Below are positions 20,504-29,905 of a DNA stretch of 64,000 nucleotides, in pieces (position 1 is the first letter of the stretch; every line of letters begins with the position of its first letter). The notes under the pieces were generated by a model that had not been told where the DNA came from, did no database searches, and saw only the letters and a program-made list of their open reading frames with translations. The stretch is from Snodgrassella alvi. GTDB taxonomy: Bacteria; Pseudomonadota; Gammaproteobacteria; Burkholderiales; Neisseriaceae. Made by a program: the position numbers and the translations under genes. The stretch covers positions 124,001 to 188,000 of the forward strand of contig NZ_MEIO01000055.1 of NCBI RefSeq assembly GCF_002777745.1. The letters are read 5' to 3'.

Positions 20504-22246
20504 TTAATGCCTTTCGATATGCAAACCAGTCTTCACCGGTTTTGTAGGTGCAACACCCAGCACATTCAGCGTACCCGCCATGACATCATGAAATACCGGA
20601 CCAGAAACCGGACCACCATAATAACCATTAGTAGTAGGATTCTGGATATTGACAGCCACAATAACACGCGGATCATCCGCTGGTGCAAAACCAATAAATG
20701 TGGCCATATGCTTAGAATCAGAATAACGCCCGTCTACCAGCATTCGTGCCGTACCTGTTTTAGCCGCAACATCATATCCCTCAATTGCCCCCTGCAAACC
20801 AGTACCACCAGACTGAGTAACAGCAATCATCATATGGCGTACTTCGCGCGCGGTTTGAGGCTTAATAATCCGTTCGCCCTGCGGAGCTTTGTTCAGCTTG
20901 AGAAAGCTAACCGGCAACAATTCTCCATTATTAGTGAAAATAGTATACGCCCGTGCTAGCTGTAGTAAGCTCATCTGAATACCATAACCAAAAGACATAG
21001 TAGCCTGTTCAATTGGTCGCCAGTTATGCCAATCACGTACTACACCCGGCGTTTCTCCCGGAAAACCAGAATGCATCCGGTGACCGAAACCGATAGAAGT
21101 ATACATGTTGTACATTTCTTCCGGAGTAAACATAGCAGAAATTTTACTTGTACCTACATTAGATGACTTCTGGATAATGCCGCGTACATCAAGATAAGGA
21201 TAATTATGCGTGTCCCGTACCGTAGCCGACCCGATCTTATACGGCAAAGTATTGAAACCGCTGCCCGGCCTGATTTTGCCACTATCCAGCCCTTTAGCTA
21301 TAGTAAATGGCTTCATCGCACTACCCGGTTCAATCATATCGGTAACAGCACGGTTACGGCGAGCATCACTTTCAGAAGCGCCCGGATTATTGGGATCATA
21401 ACCCGGTGAATTGACCAGTGCGAGAATTTCACCGGTTTTACCATCCAGCACCACTACCGAACCAGCCGAAGCAGTATGAAACTGCATCGCTTTATTCAAA
21501 GATTCATACGCAATAGACTGAATACGCTGATCTATAGACAACACCATATTGGTGCCATTCTTCGGTGACTGATTACGAGGCGAATCCAAACTGTCAACAA
21601 TATTACCTTTATTGTCGCGCAGCACAACCTTACCCCCATCAACCCCATGCAGAATATTCTCGCGTGACAGTTCCAGCCCTTCTTGTCCTTTACCATCAAT
21701 ATTGGTAAAACCAATAATATGAGAAAAAACCGGTCCCATCGGATAATGACGCTTACTTTCATGCTGAAAAGCAAGACCCTTAATATTCAGTGCAGCCACT
21801 TTCTCGGCAATCTCTGGCGGCAATTGCCGTTTCAGATAAATGAAGTCTTTATTGCGACTAAGACGGCTTTTAATCGTTGCTACAGGTACATCAATCAACT
21901 CAGACAACTCTTGCAGCTGGGCATCAGCAGGCATCTGATCCATGGCTGAGGGCACGGCATATAAAGAATCAGCTGGCGCACTGATTGCCAGCGCCGCACC
22001 ATTACGATCAGTAATGGTGCCGCGAGTAGCAACCAATGGCAGAGTACGGACAAAGCGCTGATCACCTTGCTCTTTCAGAAATTCGTGTTTTTCAGTCTGT
22101 AAATAAATACCACGTCCGATTAGCATGGCAAATGCCACAGCCAGAGTGCCCAGCACTAACACTATCCGTCCGTTGGTTGTCACAGGCTTTGCCTGTTTCA
22201 CCTCACGTGGCAGCATGCGCGGCTTATAATCGTTTTTAATTAACAT
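20504..22246 (-). CDS. ftsI: FtsI (PBP2/PBP3), septal transpeptidase
   Basis: Class B penicillin-binding protein that cross-links septal peptidoglycan with FtsW, anchored by one N-terminal membrane helix. It closely matches gonococcal PBP2 from its first residues ([13 protein letters not shown]), which is why ATG 22246 is chosen over the in-frame ATG 22291, 15 codons upstream. Catalytic motifs in this numbering: SAMK at 309-312, SSN at 361-363, KTG at 496-498. The segment [14 protein letters not shown] shows no Asp insertion of the kind seen at position 345 in penicillin-resistant gonococcal penA alleles. Confidence 0.96.
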   Translation of the reverse strand: MLIKNDYKPRMLPREVKQAKPVTTNGRIVLVLGTLAVAFAMLIGRGIYLQTEKHEFLKEQGDQRFVRTLPLVATRGTITDRNGAALAISAPADSLYAVPSAMDQMPADAQLQELSELIDVPVATIKSRLSRNKDFIYLKRQLPPEIAEKVAALNIKGLAFQHESKRHYPMGPVFSHIIGFTNIDGKGQEGLELSRENILHGVDGGKVVLRDNKGNIVDSLDSPRNQSPKNGTNMVLSIDQRIQSIAYESLNKAMQFHTASAGSVVVLDGKTGEILALVNSPGYDPNNPGASESDARRNRAVTDMIEPGSAMKPFTIAKGLDSGKIRPGSGFNTLPYKIGSATVRDTHNYPYLDVRGIIQKSSNVGTSKISAMFTPEEMYNMYTSIGFGHRMHSGFPGETPGVVRDWHNWRPIEQATMSFGYGIQMSLLQLARAYTIFTNNGELLPVSFLKLNKAPQGERIIKPQTAREVRHMMIAVTQSGGTGLQGAIEGYDVAAKTGTARMLVDGRYSDSKHMATFIGFAPADDPRVIVAVNIQNPTTNGYYGGPVSGPVFHDVMAGTLNVLGVAPTKPVKTGLHIERH

Positions 22247-22318
22247 AGTAACTTGGTTCCACTGCCGGATATTACTGCCCGAAAGCAGCATTCCATTATT
22301 CTCTGCCGATTCATATCA

Positions 22319-22591
22319 TCATTTAACTGGTCGGGGTGCGGCCAGCATCTGCGTTTCAGCCAGTGATGGCGAATGCAGACTCTGCCGGGCTGAAGCATCC
22401 TGAATCAATTGATGATTGGATAACCGCGCCTGCGCTAACTTCAAACGACTGAAATCTTCATTCAGAAGATTTTCCCCTTTTTGCGCCTTACTTAATGCGA
22501 TAAAAAACTGGCGCGAACGATCCTGTACCGTGACCACAGCAAAAGCTGAAGCAAGCACACACAAAAGCAAAATAATGTTGATTTTATTCAT
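22319..22591 (-). CDS. ftsL: cell division protein FtsL
   Basis: Small bitopic divisome protein of 90 residues. It has a short N-terminus, one membrane helix (about 5-22), then a periplasmic coiled-coil segment (about 25-70) that in this family pairs with FtsB and FtsQ. Identified mainly by size, topology and its fixed position between rsmH and ftsI. Sequence is weakly conserved, as is usual for FtsL. Confidence 0.88.
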   Translation of the reverse strand: MNKINIILLLCVLASAFAVVTVQDRSRQFFIALSKAQKGENLLNEDFSRLKLAQARLSNHQLIQDASARQSLHSPSLAETQMLAAPRPVK

Positions 22592-22615
22592 AATTAATCA
22601 ACCATTAATCTTTAT

Positions 22616-23560
22616 CTAACAACTGCGTTCTGCCACACGCAGCACCGCCGAACGAGCACGCGGATTAGCTTCAATTTCCGCAGAACCAGGCTTTTGCGCC
22701 TTACCTATCAGACGCAGGGGCGGCTGCTCACGCTCGGTTTCCTTAACCACAGCCCAACGCGGTAAAGGTGCTGGCCGACTGTGCTGCTGCATAAAACGCT
22801 TAACAATCCGGTCTTCAAGTGAATGAAACGAAATCACTGCCAGCCGACCGCCAACAACTAGGCTGTTCATCACTTGCGGAAGCACACCTGTTATTTCTTC
22901 CAGTTCACGGTTAATAAAGATACGAATGGCCTGGAAGGTACGTGTGGCCGGATCCTGCCCCCGCTCACGAGTACGGACGACTTGCGCCACGAGGCGCGCC
23001 AGCTGGCCGGTTGTGGTAATCGGCATTTCTTCTCGCTGAGCCACAATTGCCCGTGCAATCTGGCGACTAAACCGCTCTTCACCATAATTTCTAATCACCT
23101 CGTGTATAGCTTGTTCTTCAGCTATCGCCAGCCATTCGGATGCAGACTGTCCGCGTGTGGTATCCATACGCATATCCAGTGGCGCATCAAAACGAAAACT
23201 GAAACCGCGCGCCGCTTCATCAATCTGAGGGGATGAAATACCCAAATCAAACAGTGCACCATTTATCTGTTTGATATCCAACTGTTGCAGCGAGCGGGTT
23301 AATGCAGAAAAACCTTCATGCACCACCTGCACCCGCCTGTCCTGCCGCGCCAGCTCCTGTGCTACAGCTATCGCCTGAGGGTCCTTATCAAAAACAACCA
23401 GCCGACCATCATTTCCCAACTGCGACAGAATCAGACGTGAATGACCACCACGGCCAAAAGTTCCGTCTACATACACGCCGGCAGGCTGTACCTGCAAACC
23501 GGCAACTGCTTCATTCAAAAGAACGGTCACATGGCCGCTATTACTAATCTGTTCACTCAT
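22616..23560 (-). CDS. rsmH: 16S rRNA (cytosine1402-N4)-methyltransferase
   Basis: SAM-dependent methyltransferase (MraW) acting on C1402 of 16S rRNA. The SAM motif [16 protein letters not shown] is near residues 31-46, and [14 protein letters not shown] near residue 100. The C-terminal [14 protein letters not shown] is characteristic. Its ATG overlaps the mraZ stop by 4 bp, so translation is coupled. Length 314 residues is typical. Confidence 0.97.
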   Translation of the reverse strand: MSEQISNSGHVTVLLNEAVAGLQVQPAGVYVDGTFGRGGHSRLILSQLGNDGRLVVFDKDPQAIAVAQELARQDRRVQVVHEGFSALTRSLQQLDIKQINGALFDLGISSPQIDEAARGFSFRFDAPLDMRMDTTRGQSASEWLAIAEEQAIHEVIRNYGEERFSRQIARAIVAQREEMPITTTGQLARLVAQVVRTRERGQDPATRTFQAIRIFINRELEEITGVLPQVMNSLVVGGRLAVISFHSLEDRIVKRFMQQHSRPAPLPRWAVVKETEREQPPLRLIGKAQKPGSAEIEANPRARSAVLRVAERSC

Positions 23561-24012
23561 AATTGCAGTTGAGTCTTGCCCAACTCTGCTGTCAGCATGT
23601 CTTCATCCATATCCAATGCTGCATTATTCTGTTCTTCCCATAGTGCCCTACCCCATACCTCGATACGATTGGCTCTACCTACCACATAAACCTCACGTTC
23701 AAAATTCACCAAGCGACGCAAATGTGCCGGCAACAATACCCTGCCAGCACCATCCAGCTCCATAGTATCAGCGTTATGCAACAGTAAATTCTGATATGCC
23801 TGCAATACCCTGTTACCAGCCACAGGAAGCTGCAACAACTGCGCTTCCACACAGCGCCATGATGACTCGGGATACAACAATAAATGTGTGCGTTTTTCCA
23901 GTGTAGCCACCAGTACCGGAGTGAAATGACGCGCCAGCAAATCGCGAAACTTGGCCGGAATGGCCAGTCGCCCTTTACTGTCTATACTTAATTCATACGC
24001 GCCGCCAAACAT
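23557..24012 (-). CDS. mraZ: transcriptional regulator MraZ
   Basis: AbrB-like DNA-binding protein that in other bacteria binds short direct repeats upstream of its own operon and represses or tunes the dcw cluster. Two SpoVT-AbrB repeats are visible, [14 protein letters not shown] (about 11-24) and [14 protein letters not shown] (about 85-98). Length 151 residues is typical. First gene of the cluster. Four matching 10-bp repeats lie just upstream between promoter and start codon. Confidence 0.96.
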   Translation of the reverse strand: MFGGAYELSIDSKGRLAIPAKFRDLLARHFTPVLVATLEKRTHLLLYPESSWRCVEAQLLQLPVAGNRVLQAYQNLLLHNADTMELDGAGRVLLPAHLRRLVNFEREVYVVGRANRIEVWGRALWEEQNNAALDMDEDMLTAELGKTQLQL

Positions 24013-24040
24013 CTTCAGCTCCGATTCGCCGTAACGGGAT

Positions 24041-24080
24041 TATCCCCCACTCTGCCACACCTTTACACACTTATTCACAC
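24041..24080 (-). promoter_or_regulatory. four tandem 10-bp MraZ-type boxes
   Basis: Minus strand shows four consecutive 10-bp units, each beginning GTGTG or GTGGG: GTGTGAATAA, GTGTGTAAAG, GTGTGGCAGA, GTGGGGGATA. The strict 10-bp period puts the sites on one face of the helix, as in known MraZ operators. The promoter-proximal unit overlaps the -10 element by two bases, so binding would block transcription. Confidence 0.8.
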
Positions 24081-24108
24081 TATAAGGCAATTTTGCACGC
24101 AGGGTCAA
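24079..24108 (-). promoter_or_regulatory. sigma-70 promoter of the dcw cluster
   Basis: Minus strand TTGACC (24103-24108), 18-bp spacer, TATAGT (24079-24084), about 70 bp ahead of the mraZ ATG. Near-consensus in both hexamers. Confidence 0.8.
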
Positions 24109-24260
24109 TGTAATCCAGTCAAATTTTACCCACGAAGAAAAGCAACCATAAGCATAAAAAAACATATAATTCAATATATTAATTAATCATTTATCCAAAT
24201 AAGCATATTTGTACCTTTTGAGCTACTGTAACCAGACAGGCACAAGCGAAAATCAGCGTT

Positions 24261-24266
24261 TATAAT
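24261..24266 (+). promoter_or_regulatory. -10 element for the divergent methyltransferase gene
   Basis: A perfect TATAAT 34 bp upstream of the ATG at 24301. No convincing -35 hexamer at normal spacing. Confidence 0.45.
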
Positions 24267-24300
24267 GACTTCCTCTTAACAATTTTTCCCCATCTGTTCC

Positions 24301-25452
24301 ATGGATAATATACCTCGTCCTGAAAAAGCCGCACTGGCCAGCTCTCAGACACTAACTGAGCTCATTTTGCAGAGAATCCGACAACAGGATAACTGGCTGT
24401 CTTTTGCCGATTACATGCAGATGGCGCTTTATACCCCTGGTTATGGTTATTACACCGGCGGGGCACAAAAATTTGGAAAAGATGGTGACTTTATTACCGC
24501 ACCAGTGCTGACACCGTTGTTCGGACAGACACTGGCGCAACAACTAAATGCACTATTACCACAAACTGCGGGTAATATTTACGAATTTGGTGCCGGCACC
24601 GGTCAGCTGGCTGCATCTATTCTGCCAGCATTGCACAGCAGTCAGCTTCAGCACTACTACATCATCGAATTATCAGCAGAACTAGCACAACGCCAGCGCG
24701 AATACATTCACACCCATGCCCCTGCTCAGGCAAACAAAGTTATCCACTTAACCCAGCTACCAGCACAATTTGATGGCATACTGCTGGGCAATGAAATTCT
24801 GGATGCCATGGCCGTACCCGTTTATCAGCGTCAGGGAAATCAAGTAACAGAAATGGGGGTCAGCTGGCTGGACGGCCAATTAAACTGGCAGCCTCGTCCT
24901 GTTTACAATCCGGCTGTACAACAGCAAGTACTGGATATTTTTCCGGCGACAGCAGAATACTATCAGTCGGAGCTACATCCTCAGCAATATGCATTTGTCG
25001 CCACACTGGCACAGAAAATGCAACGTGGAGCCATGATCTGGATTGATTATGGTTTTGATGCAGCACAGTATTATCACCCACAGCGCCAGCAGGGTACGTT
25101 AATCGGGCATTACCGCCATCACACCATTCATAACCCCTTTTATTACCCGGGCTTAACAGACCTAACCGCCCACGTCAACTTCACCCGCATTGCTGATGCC
25201 GGTATCGATAATAATCTGGATTTAATTGGCTACACCAATCAGGCAACATTTATGCTCAATCTGGGTATAACCGAATTACTGGCACAAACCGGACAGCCAG
25301 CAGATACAGCCTATATTCAAGCAGCTTCAGCATGCCATACCCTGCTAGACGCACATGAAATGGGCGAATTATTTAAAGTTATCGCATTTGGCAAAGACAT
25401 TAATGTTGACTGGCAAGGATTCATTCATGGAGATTTGTGTCACAAATTATAG
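24301..25452 (+). CDS. MidA/NDUFAF7-family SAM-dependent methyltransferase
   Basis: A 383-residue class I methyltransferase of the COG1565 family. Its mitochondrial relative NDUFAF7 methylates an arginine of a complex I subunit; the bacterial substrate is not established. Visible motifs: GYYTGGAQKFGKDGDFITAP (residues about 50-69), the SAM loop IYEFGAGTGQLAASIL (about 93-108), and LLGNEILDAMAV (about 161-172). Length is normal. Divergent from mraZ with 288 bp between them that hold both promoters. Confidence 0.85.
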   Translation: MDNIPRPEKAALASSQTLTELILQRIRQQDNWLSFADYMQMALYTPGYGYYTGGAQKFGKDGDFITAPVLTPLFGQTLAQQLNALLPQTAGNIYEFGAGTGQLAASILPALHSSQLQHYYIIELSAELAQRQREYIHTHAPAQANKVIHLTQLPAQFDGILLGNEILDAMAVPVYQRQGNQVTEMGVSWLDGQLNWQPRPVYNPAVQQQVLDIFPATAEYYQSELHPQQYAFVATLAQKMQRGAMIWIDYGFDAAQYYHPQRQQGTLIGHYRHHTIHNPFYYPGLTDLTAHVNFTRIADAGIDNNLDLIGYTNQATFMLNLGITELLAQTGQPADTAYIQAASACHTLLDAHEMGELFKVIAFGKDINVDWQGFIHGDLCHKL

Positions 25453-25590
25453 ACAGCTTAATTACAAATAAATTTTACTTACAAGCATATAAAAAACGAT
25501 TATTTTTATAATATAGAATATGCATATATTATAAACCCTTATTATCTACAAACTACAATTAATTCTAACAGCAGGAGTATATAGAAAAGA

Positions 25591-26520
25591 ATGGCCTATG
25601 ATTTAACCAAAAGACTTGTAATAGGATTGGCTTCAAGTGCATTATTTGATTTAGAAGAATCAGATCAAATTTTCAGAACTAAGGGAGAACAGAGTTACCG
25701 AAATCACCAGAGGACATATGAAAATGAACCACTCAAAAGAGGAGTGGCATTCCCTTTTATAAAGAGACTTTTGTCATTAAATTCACTAAATGATGAAAAT
25801 GGGCCTCTTGTAGAGGTAATATTATTGTCAAGGAATGATCCAGATACTGGCCTGAGAGTTATGAACTCAATAGAGTATTATAAATTGAACATTACCAGAG
25901 CTGTTTTTTTGCAGGGAAAGTCACCTTTACCTTACATACCTGCTTTCGATATTGAGTTATTTCTATCAGCTAACAAAGTTGATGTGCGTCAAGCGACAGT
26001 AGCTGGCTATCCTGCTGGTATGGTGATGAAAGGAAATATAAAAGACGATATTCACGACCATGAGCTAAGAATCGCTTTCGATTTTGATGGTGTAATCATT
26101 GATGATGAGGCTGAAGCAATCTACCAGCAAAACAAAGATTTAAAAAGTTTTCATGACAATGAAAACTCAAAACGAAATATTCTCCATAATCCAGGGCCGT
26201 TAAATAAATTTATTTGCAGACTAGCGCATATTCAGAAAATTGAGCATTTAGAGCTCTCTCAAAATCCTAAATATCGACCAATTCTTAAAACAGCGCTCGT
26301 CACAGCAAGAAACGCACCATCGCATACAAGAGCTATTAATACTTTAAGAAAACTAGGAATAGAAATTAATGAAGCTTTTTTTCTTGGTGGAGTAGAAAAA
26401 AATAAAGTATTAGAAATTATGCGGCCACACATTTTTTTCGATGACCAGATGATTCATCTGGAAAAAGTGGCACAAATACTTCCCTCGGTACATATTCCAT
26501 TTGGCGTGACTAATCCTTAA
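25591..26520 (+). CDS. cytosolic 5'-nucleotidase, PF06189 family
   Basis: A 309-residue HAD-like 5'-nucleotidase of the family that includes eukaryotic NT5C1A; it would dephosphorylate nucleoside monophosphates in the cytoplasm. Family text is clear along the protein: GLASSALFDLEESDQIF (12-28), VEVILLSRNDPDTGLRV near 85, FDFDGVIIDDEAE (nucleophile and acid/base aspartates) near 163, TARNAPSHTRAI near 240, and FFLGGVEK plus IFFDDQ near the C-terminus. A GGAG-type site (GCAGGAGTAT) precedes the ATG. It is clearly more AT-rich than both neighbours and stands alone, suggesting separate acquisition. Confidence 0.85.
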   Translation: MAYDLTKRLVIGLASSALFDLEESDQIFRTKGEQSYRNHQRTYENEPLKRGVAFPFIKRLLSLNSLNDENGPLVEVILLSRNDPDTGLRVMNSIEYYKLNITRAVFLQGKSPLPYIPAFDIELFLSANKVDVRQATVAGYPAGMVMKGNIKDDIHDHELRIAFDFDGVIIDDEAEAIYQQNKDLKSFHDNENSKRNILHNPGPLNKFICRLAHIQKIEHLELSQNPKYRPILKTALVTARNAPSHTRAINTLRKLGIEINEAFFLGGVEKNKVLEIMRPHIFFDDQMIHLEKVAQILPSVHIPFGVTNP

Positions 26521-26578
26521 AATATACTGATAATTAAGTAAATTTTCGAGATTGCTTAATAGATAAAAAGGAAAAAAC

Positions 26579-27616
26579 GTGTCATTACTCTTATCACCCA
26601 TCACCATTGGCAGCCTTTCGCTGAAAAACCGTGTCGTTATGGCTCCCATGTGTATGTATGAAGTAAAAAAGGAAGATGGAATTGTTACGCCGTTTCATTT
26701 TGCTCATTATGGCGCACGAGCCATTGCCAATGTCGGCCTGATTATCATCGAAGCCACTGCTGTACAACCGGACGGGCGCATTACTAAACATGACTTAGGT
26801 TTATGGAACGATAAACAGACCGAGAAATTTAGCCAACTGGTAGATTCATTACATTATTTAGGCAGCAAAGTTGGCGTACAGTTGGCACATGCCGGACGTA
26901 AGGCCATAGATGCACATCAACCAGTAGCACCCAGTGCTATTGCGTTCAACGCCAGTTTTAAAATGCCAAAAGCACTCAGTGTGGACGAAATCAAACAGAT
27001 TCGGGCAGATTTCGTGGCTGCAAGCAAGCGTGCACAGCAAGCTGGTGTGGATGTTATTGAAATTCACGGTGCACATGGATATCTAATCAGTGAATTTCTG
27101 TCACCGCTGAGTAATCAGCGCAATGATGAGTATGGCGGTGCACTAAGCAATCGATATCGTTTACTGCATGAAATTACTACCGATATCCGCGCACATTTTT
27201 CCGGCTCACTATGGGTACGCCTGTCTTTATCTGATTACGATAAAAGCGGCCAGCAAAACAGCATTGCCGACTGGCAGCAAGTGTGTCAGTGGCTTGAACG
27301 TGATGGTATTGATGTCATTGATGTATCCACTGGCGGTGTCATGGATTACGCCCCCGATTTGCCAATACATGGCGGTTATCAGACACCATTTGCTACTGCC
27401 ATGAAACAGGCTGTTAAAATTCCAGTAGCTACAGTAGGCTTACTGGATAGTCCTGATTTGGCTGAATATATCCTGCAAACAGAACAGGCCGACCTGATTC
27501 TAGAAGGACGGGTATTATTACGTAATACCAACTGGCTGGCCGATGCAGCTCAGCAGTTGCACGACCATCATTATCAGCCTTTCAATAATTCTTATCAGCG
27601 CGGGCAACTGAAATAA
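26579..27616 (+). CDS. old yellow enzyme, YqjM/NamA-type NADH:flavin oxidoreductase
   Basis: FMN-dependent ene-reductase of the YqjM subfamily that reduces alkene bonds of alpha,beta-unsaturated carbonyls with NAD(P)H. The 345-residue TIM barrel starts SLLLSPITIGSLSLKNRVV. It has the YqjM-type MAPMCMY cysteine motif (about 22-28), the substrate-binding QLAHAGRKA, and EIHGAHGYLISEFLSP with the His pair and Tyr. Start is GTG at 26579 with AAAAGGAAAA a few bases upstream. The physiological substrate is unknown. Convergent with ybaK. Confidence 0.9.
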   Translation: MSLLLSPITIGSLSLKNRVVMAPMCMYEVKKEDGIVTPFHFAHYGARAIANVGLIIIEATAVQPDGRITKHDLGLWNDKQTEKFSQLVDSLHYLGSKVGVQLAHAGRKAIDAHQPVAPSAIAFNASFKMPKALSVDEIKQIRADFVAASKRAQQAGVDVIEIHGAHGYLISEFLSPLSNQRNDEYGGALSNRYRLLHEITTDIRAHFSGSLWVRLSLSDYDKSGQQNSIADWQQVCQWLERDGIDVIDVSTGGVMDYAPDLPIHGGYQTPFATAMKQAVKIPVATVGLLDSPDLAEYILQTEQADLILEGRVLLRNTNWLADAAQQLHDHHYQPFNNSYQRGQLK

Positions 27617-27654
27617 AATCATCCAGTCTGTTTAACAACAGTAAATACTCTTAA

Positions 27655-28143
27655 CTACTCTGTTTCAGTTGCTACCTGCACTGATTCTGGCTGTAAACAA
27701 GCCAGATACTGTGGCTGTATCTGTACCAGAAAACCGCGCTTACCGCCATTAATATAAATCAACGGCAAAGCATAGATACTTTCCTCAACATATACCGGTA
27801 GCCCTGCCTTATTACCAAACGGACTAGTACCACCCACCAGATAGCCCGTCCATTTACTGGCTTGCTGCGGGCTGGCTGGTTCTATATGCTTCATACCCAG
27901 CTCCCGTGCCAGCTGGCGCGTGGAAATATGCCTGTCACCATGCATCAGTACAATCAAGCCCTGTTTGTGCTCATTTTGCAGCACAATGGTTTTAATCACA
28001 GCATGCTCATCCACTCCTAGCGCTGATGCCGATTGCGCCGTTCCTCCATGCTCAATATAAGCGTATTCACGTGGTTCAAACGGTATCTGATGGGCGCGCA
28101 AAAAACGGATAGCAGGTGTTACTGGAAATTTACTTTTACTCAT
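27655..28143 (-). CDS. ybaK: Cys-tRNA(Pro)/Cys-tRNA(Cys) deacylase YbaK
   Basis: INS/YbaK superfamily trans-editing enzyme that clears Cys mischarged on tRNA(Pro). Motifs: EHGGTAQSASALGV (about 27-40), VLMHGDRHISTRQLAREL, and VGGTSPFGNKAGLPVYVE, where the GGTSPFG loop is characteristic. The catalytic lysine is probably K46 of AVIKTIVL. ATG 28143 is used because GAGGTGAG lies just upstream; an in-frame TTG precedes it by one codon. Divergent from ridA with 73 bp between. Confidence 0.92.
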   Translation of the reverse strand: MSKSKFPVTPAIRFLRAHQIPFEPREYAYIEHGGTAQSASALGVDEHAVIKTIVLQNEHKQGLIVLMHGDRHISTRQLARELGMKHIEPASPQQASKWTGYLVGGTSPFGNKAGLPVYVEESIYALPLIYINGGKRGFLVQIQPQYLACLQPESVQVATETE

Positions 28144-28216
28144 CAACTCACCTCATCACTTCAAGTAAAGACAACTGTGCTAACATCATTGTTTTACTAT
28201 TATCAAGAACCAGTAC

Positions 28217-28567
28217 ATGAGTATCGAATTTTACCAGAGCGGCACTCGCCTTGCAGAAGCCACCATTGCCAACGGCCTGATATTTCTCGCCGGACAGGTA
28301 CCCACCAATGAAGATGCCGACATCACAGCACAAACTGTCAACGTTCTTGCACAGATAGATACCATTCTTGCCGCCTGTGGTAGTGACAGGCAGCATATCT
28401 GCGAAGCAGTTATATACTTGAGCGATATGCAAGACTATGCAGGTATGAATCAGGCCTGGGACAGTTGGGTTACATCAGGTAATGCCCCAGCAAGAGCCTG
28501 TGTTCAGGCTGCTTTGGCCAATCCGAAATGGAAAGTGGAAATCAAACTGACCGCAGTACAGAAATAA
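28217..28567 (+). CDS. RidA family enamine/imine deaminase
   Basis: A 116-residue Rid-superfamily protein. RidA proteins hydrolyse reactive 2-aminoacrylate and related imines formed by PLP enzymes. The N-terminal FYQSGTRLAEATIANGL and the conserved active-site arginine in APARACVQAALA (about residue 93) are present. The sequence is nearer the RidA-like subgroup with GLIFLAGQVP than to the archetype, so the exact substrate is open. Ends at a terminator shared with the convergent argJ. Confidence 0.85.
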   Translation: MSIEFYQSGTRLAEATIANGLIFLAGQVPTNEDADITAQTVNVLAQIDTILAACGSDRQHICEAVIYLSDMQDYAGMNQAWDSWVTSGNAPARACVQAALANPKWKVEIKLTAVQK

Positions 28568-28581
28568 TCCGTTTAAAACCA

Positions 28582-28606
28582 TAAACCCGCCATAACAGCG
28601 GGTTTA
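28582..28606. terminator. bidirectional terminator between ridA and argJ
   Basis: A 9-bp stem TAAACCCGC / GCGGGTTTA with a 7-nt loop between two convergent genes. T-rich tracts flank it on both strands. Confidence 0.75.
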
Positions 28607-28627
28607 TTGGTTTAAATGGAATACAGT

Positions 28628-29845
28628 TTAACTACGGTAATCAGCATTAATCGCCACATATTCTCTGGATAAATCACAGGTATAAATTTTTGCCTGCGCC
28701 TCGGCACGTGCCAAATCGATGGTCACCGTTATTTCATCCTGTGTCATTACCTGCTTACCAGCCTCTTCAGTATAGCTGTCAGCACGACCGCCTTTTTCTA
28801 CCACCAAAACATCATCCAGATACACTTTAATGGCTGCTACATCAAGGTCAGCAATTCCCGCATAGCCAATTGCACACAGAATACGCCCCAGATTCGGATC
28901 ACTGGCATAAAAAGCAGTTTTTACCAATGGTGAACGGGCAACGGCATAACCCACTTGTCTTGCCTCAGCTTGCGTCAACGCATTGCGTACATCAATAGTA
29001 ATAAATTTACTGGCTCCCTCACCATCTCGTACGATGGCTTGTGCCAACTCCAGCGCCAAATCAGCCAGCGCCGTTTTCACTGCAACATAATCCTTACTAT
29101 CCACAGAATCTATTCGGTTTAACTGAGATTTACCAGTAGCCACCACTACAAAACTGTCATTAGTAGAAGTATCTCCATCCACAGTAATTGCATTAAAAGA
29201 TGTAGCGGCCACTTCAGCTACCATCCGCTGCAATAGTGGCTGAGCAATGGCCACATCGGTAAATATAAATCCGAGCATGGTGGCCATGTTCGGATGAATC
29301 ATGCCCGAACCTTTAGCAATCCCGGTAAAGTGCACTTTATGCCCATCAATATATACAGTTCGGCTGGCCATTTTGGGTACCGTATCAGTAGTCATGATTG
29401 CAGCCGCAGCCTGCGGCCAGTGCACAACCTTAACTTTTGGCAATGCTGCCACAATCTTATCTACTGGCAATGGTTCAAGAATCACACCCGTGGAAAATGG
29501 CAGTACTTCTGAACTACTACAGCCAATCTGTTGTGCGACCTTTTCACAAATATACTCGGCATCTTCCTGCCCCTGCTGTCCAGTACCTGCATTGGCATTT
29601 CCTGTATTAATTACCAGTGCACGCACTCCAGCATTCGTCGCCAGATGCTGTTTGGCAATCTGTACTGGCGCTGCACAAAAGCGGTTCTGTGTGAATACAG
29701 CGCCAACACTGTTTACACCATTGAGCACAACCAGCGTCAAATCATCATGATTTGTTTTTTTGATTCCGGCCTGACCAACGAATACCTGCACTCCGTCAAT
29801 GGCTAAAACCTGCTTATCACTTGGTACAGACAAATTAACCGCCAT
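28628..29845 (-). CDS. argJ: ArgJ, ornithine acetyltransferase / N-acetylglutamate synthase
   Basis: Ntn-fold enzyme that recycles acetyl groups in arginine synthesis, moving acetyl from N-acetylornithine to glutamate. The proenzyme cuts itself before the catalytic threonine in MIHPNMATMLGF (about residue 190), giving alpha and beta chains. KGSGMIHPNMATML and DGDTSTNDS are family hallmarks. 405 residues. AAAGGAGAA precedes the ATG. Whether it also makes N-acetylglutamate from acetyl-CoA cannot be read from sequence alone. Confidence 0.95.
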   Translation of the reverse strand: MAVNLSVPSDKQVLAIDGVQVFVGQAGIKKTNHDDLTLVVLNGVNSVGAVFTQNRFCAAPVQIAKQHLATNAGVRALVINTGNANAGTGQQGQEDAEYICEKVAQQIGCSSSEVLPFSTGVILEPLPVDKIVAALPKVKVVHWPQAAAAIMTTDTVPKMASRTVYIDGHKVHFTGIAKGSGMIHPNMATMLGFIFTDVAIAQPLLQRMVAEVAATSFNAITVDGDTSTNDSFVVVATGKSQLNRIDSVDSKDYVAVKTALADLALELAQAIVRDGEGASKFITIDVRNALTQAEARQVGYAVARSPLVKTAFYASDPNLGRILCAIGYAGIADLDVAAIKVYLDDVLVVEKGGRADSYTEEAGKQVMTQDEITVTIDLARAEAQAKIYTCDLSREYVAINADYRS

Positions 29846-29858
29846 AACTATTCTCCTT

Positions 29859-29886
29859 TATATAAATACATCTATATAAATACATC
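29859..29886. repeat. perfect 14-bp tandem duplication upstream of argJ
   Basis: TATATAAATACATC occurs twice head to tail with no spacer, between the pssA stop and the argJ ribosome-binding site. Confidence 0.9.
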
Positions 29887-29905
29887 AGTTTATTTTTTTA
29901 CAAGA

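Noticed and set aside
21166-21207. penA-type resistance insertion in FtsI
   Set aside because: The [14 protein letters not shown] segment aligns without the extra Asp.
29301-29750. 149-codon frame opposite argJ
   Set aside because: Mirror of argJ codon usage, with no start signals.
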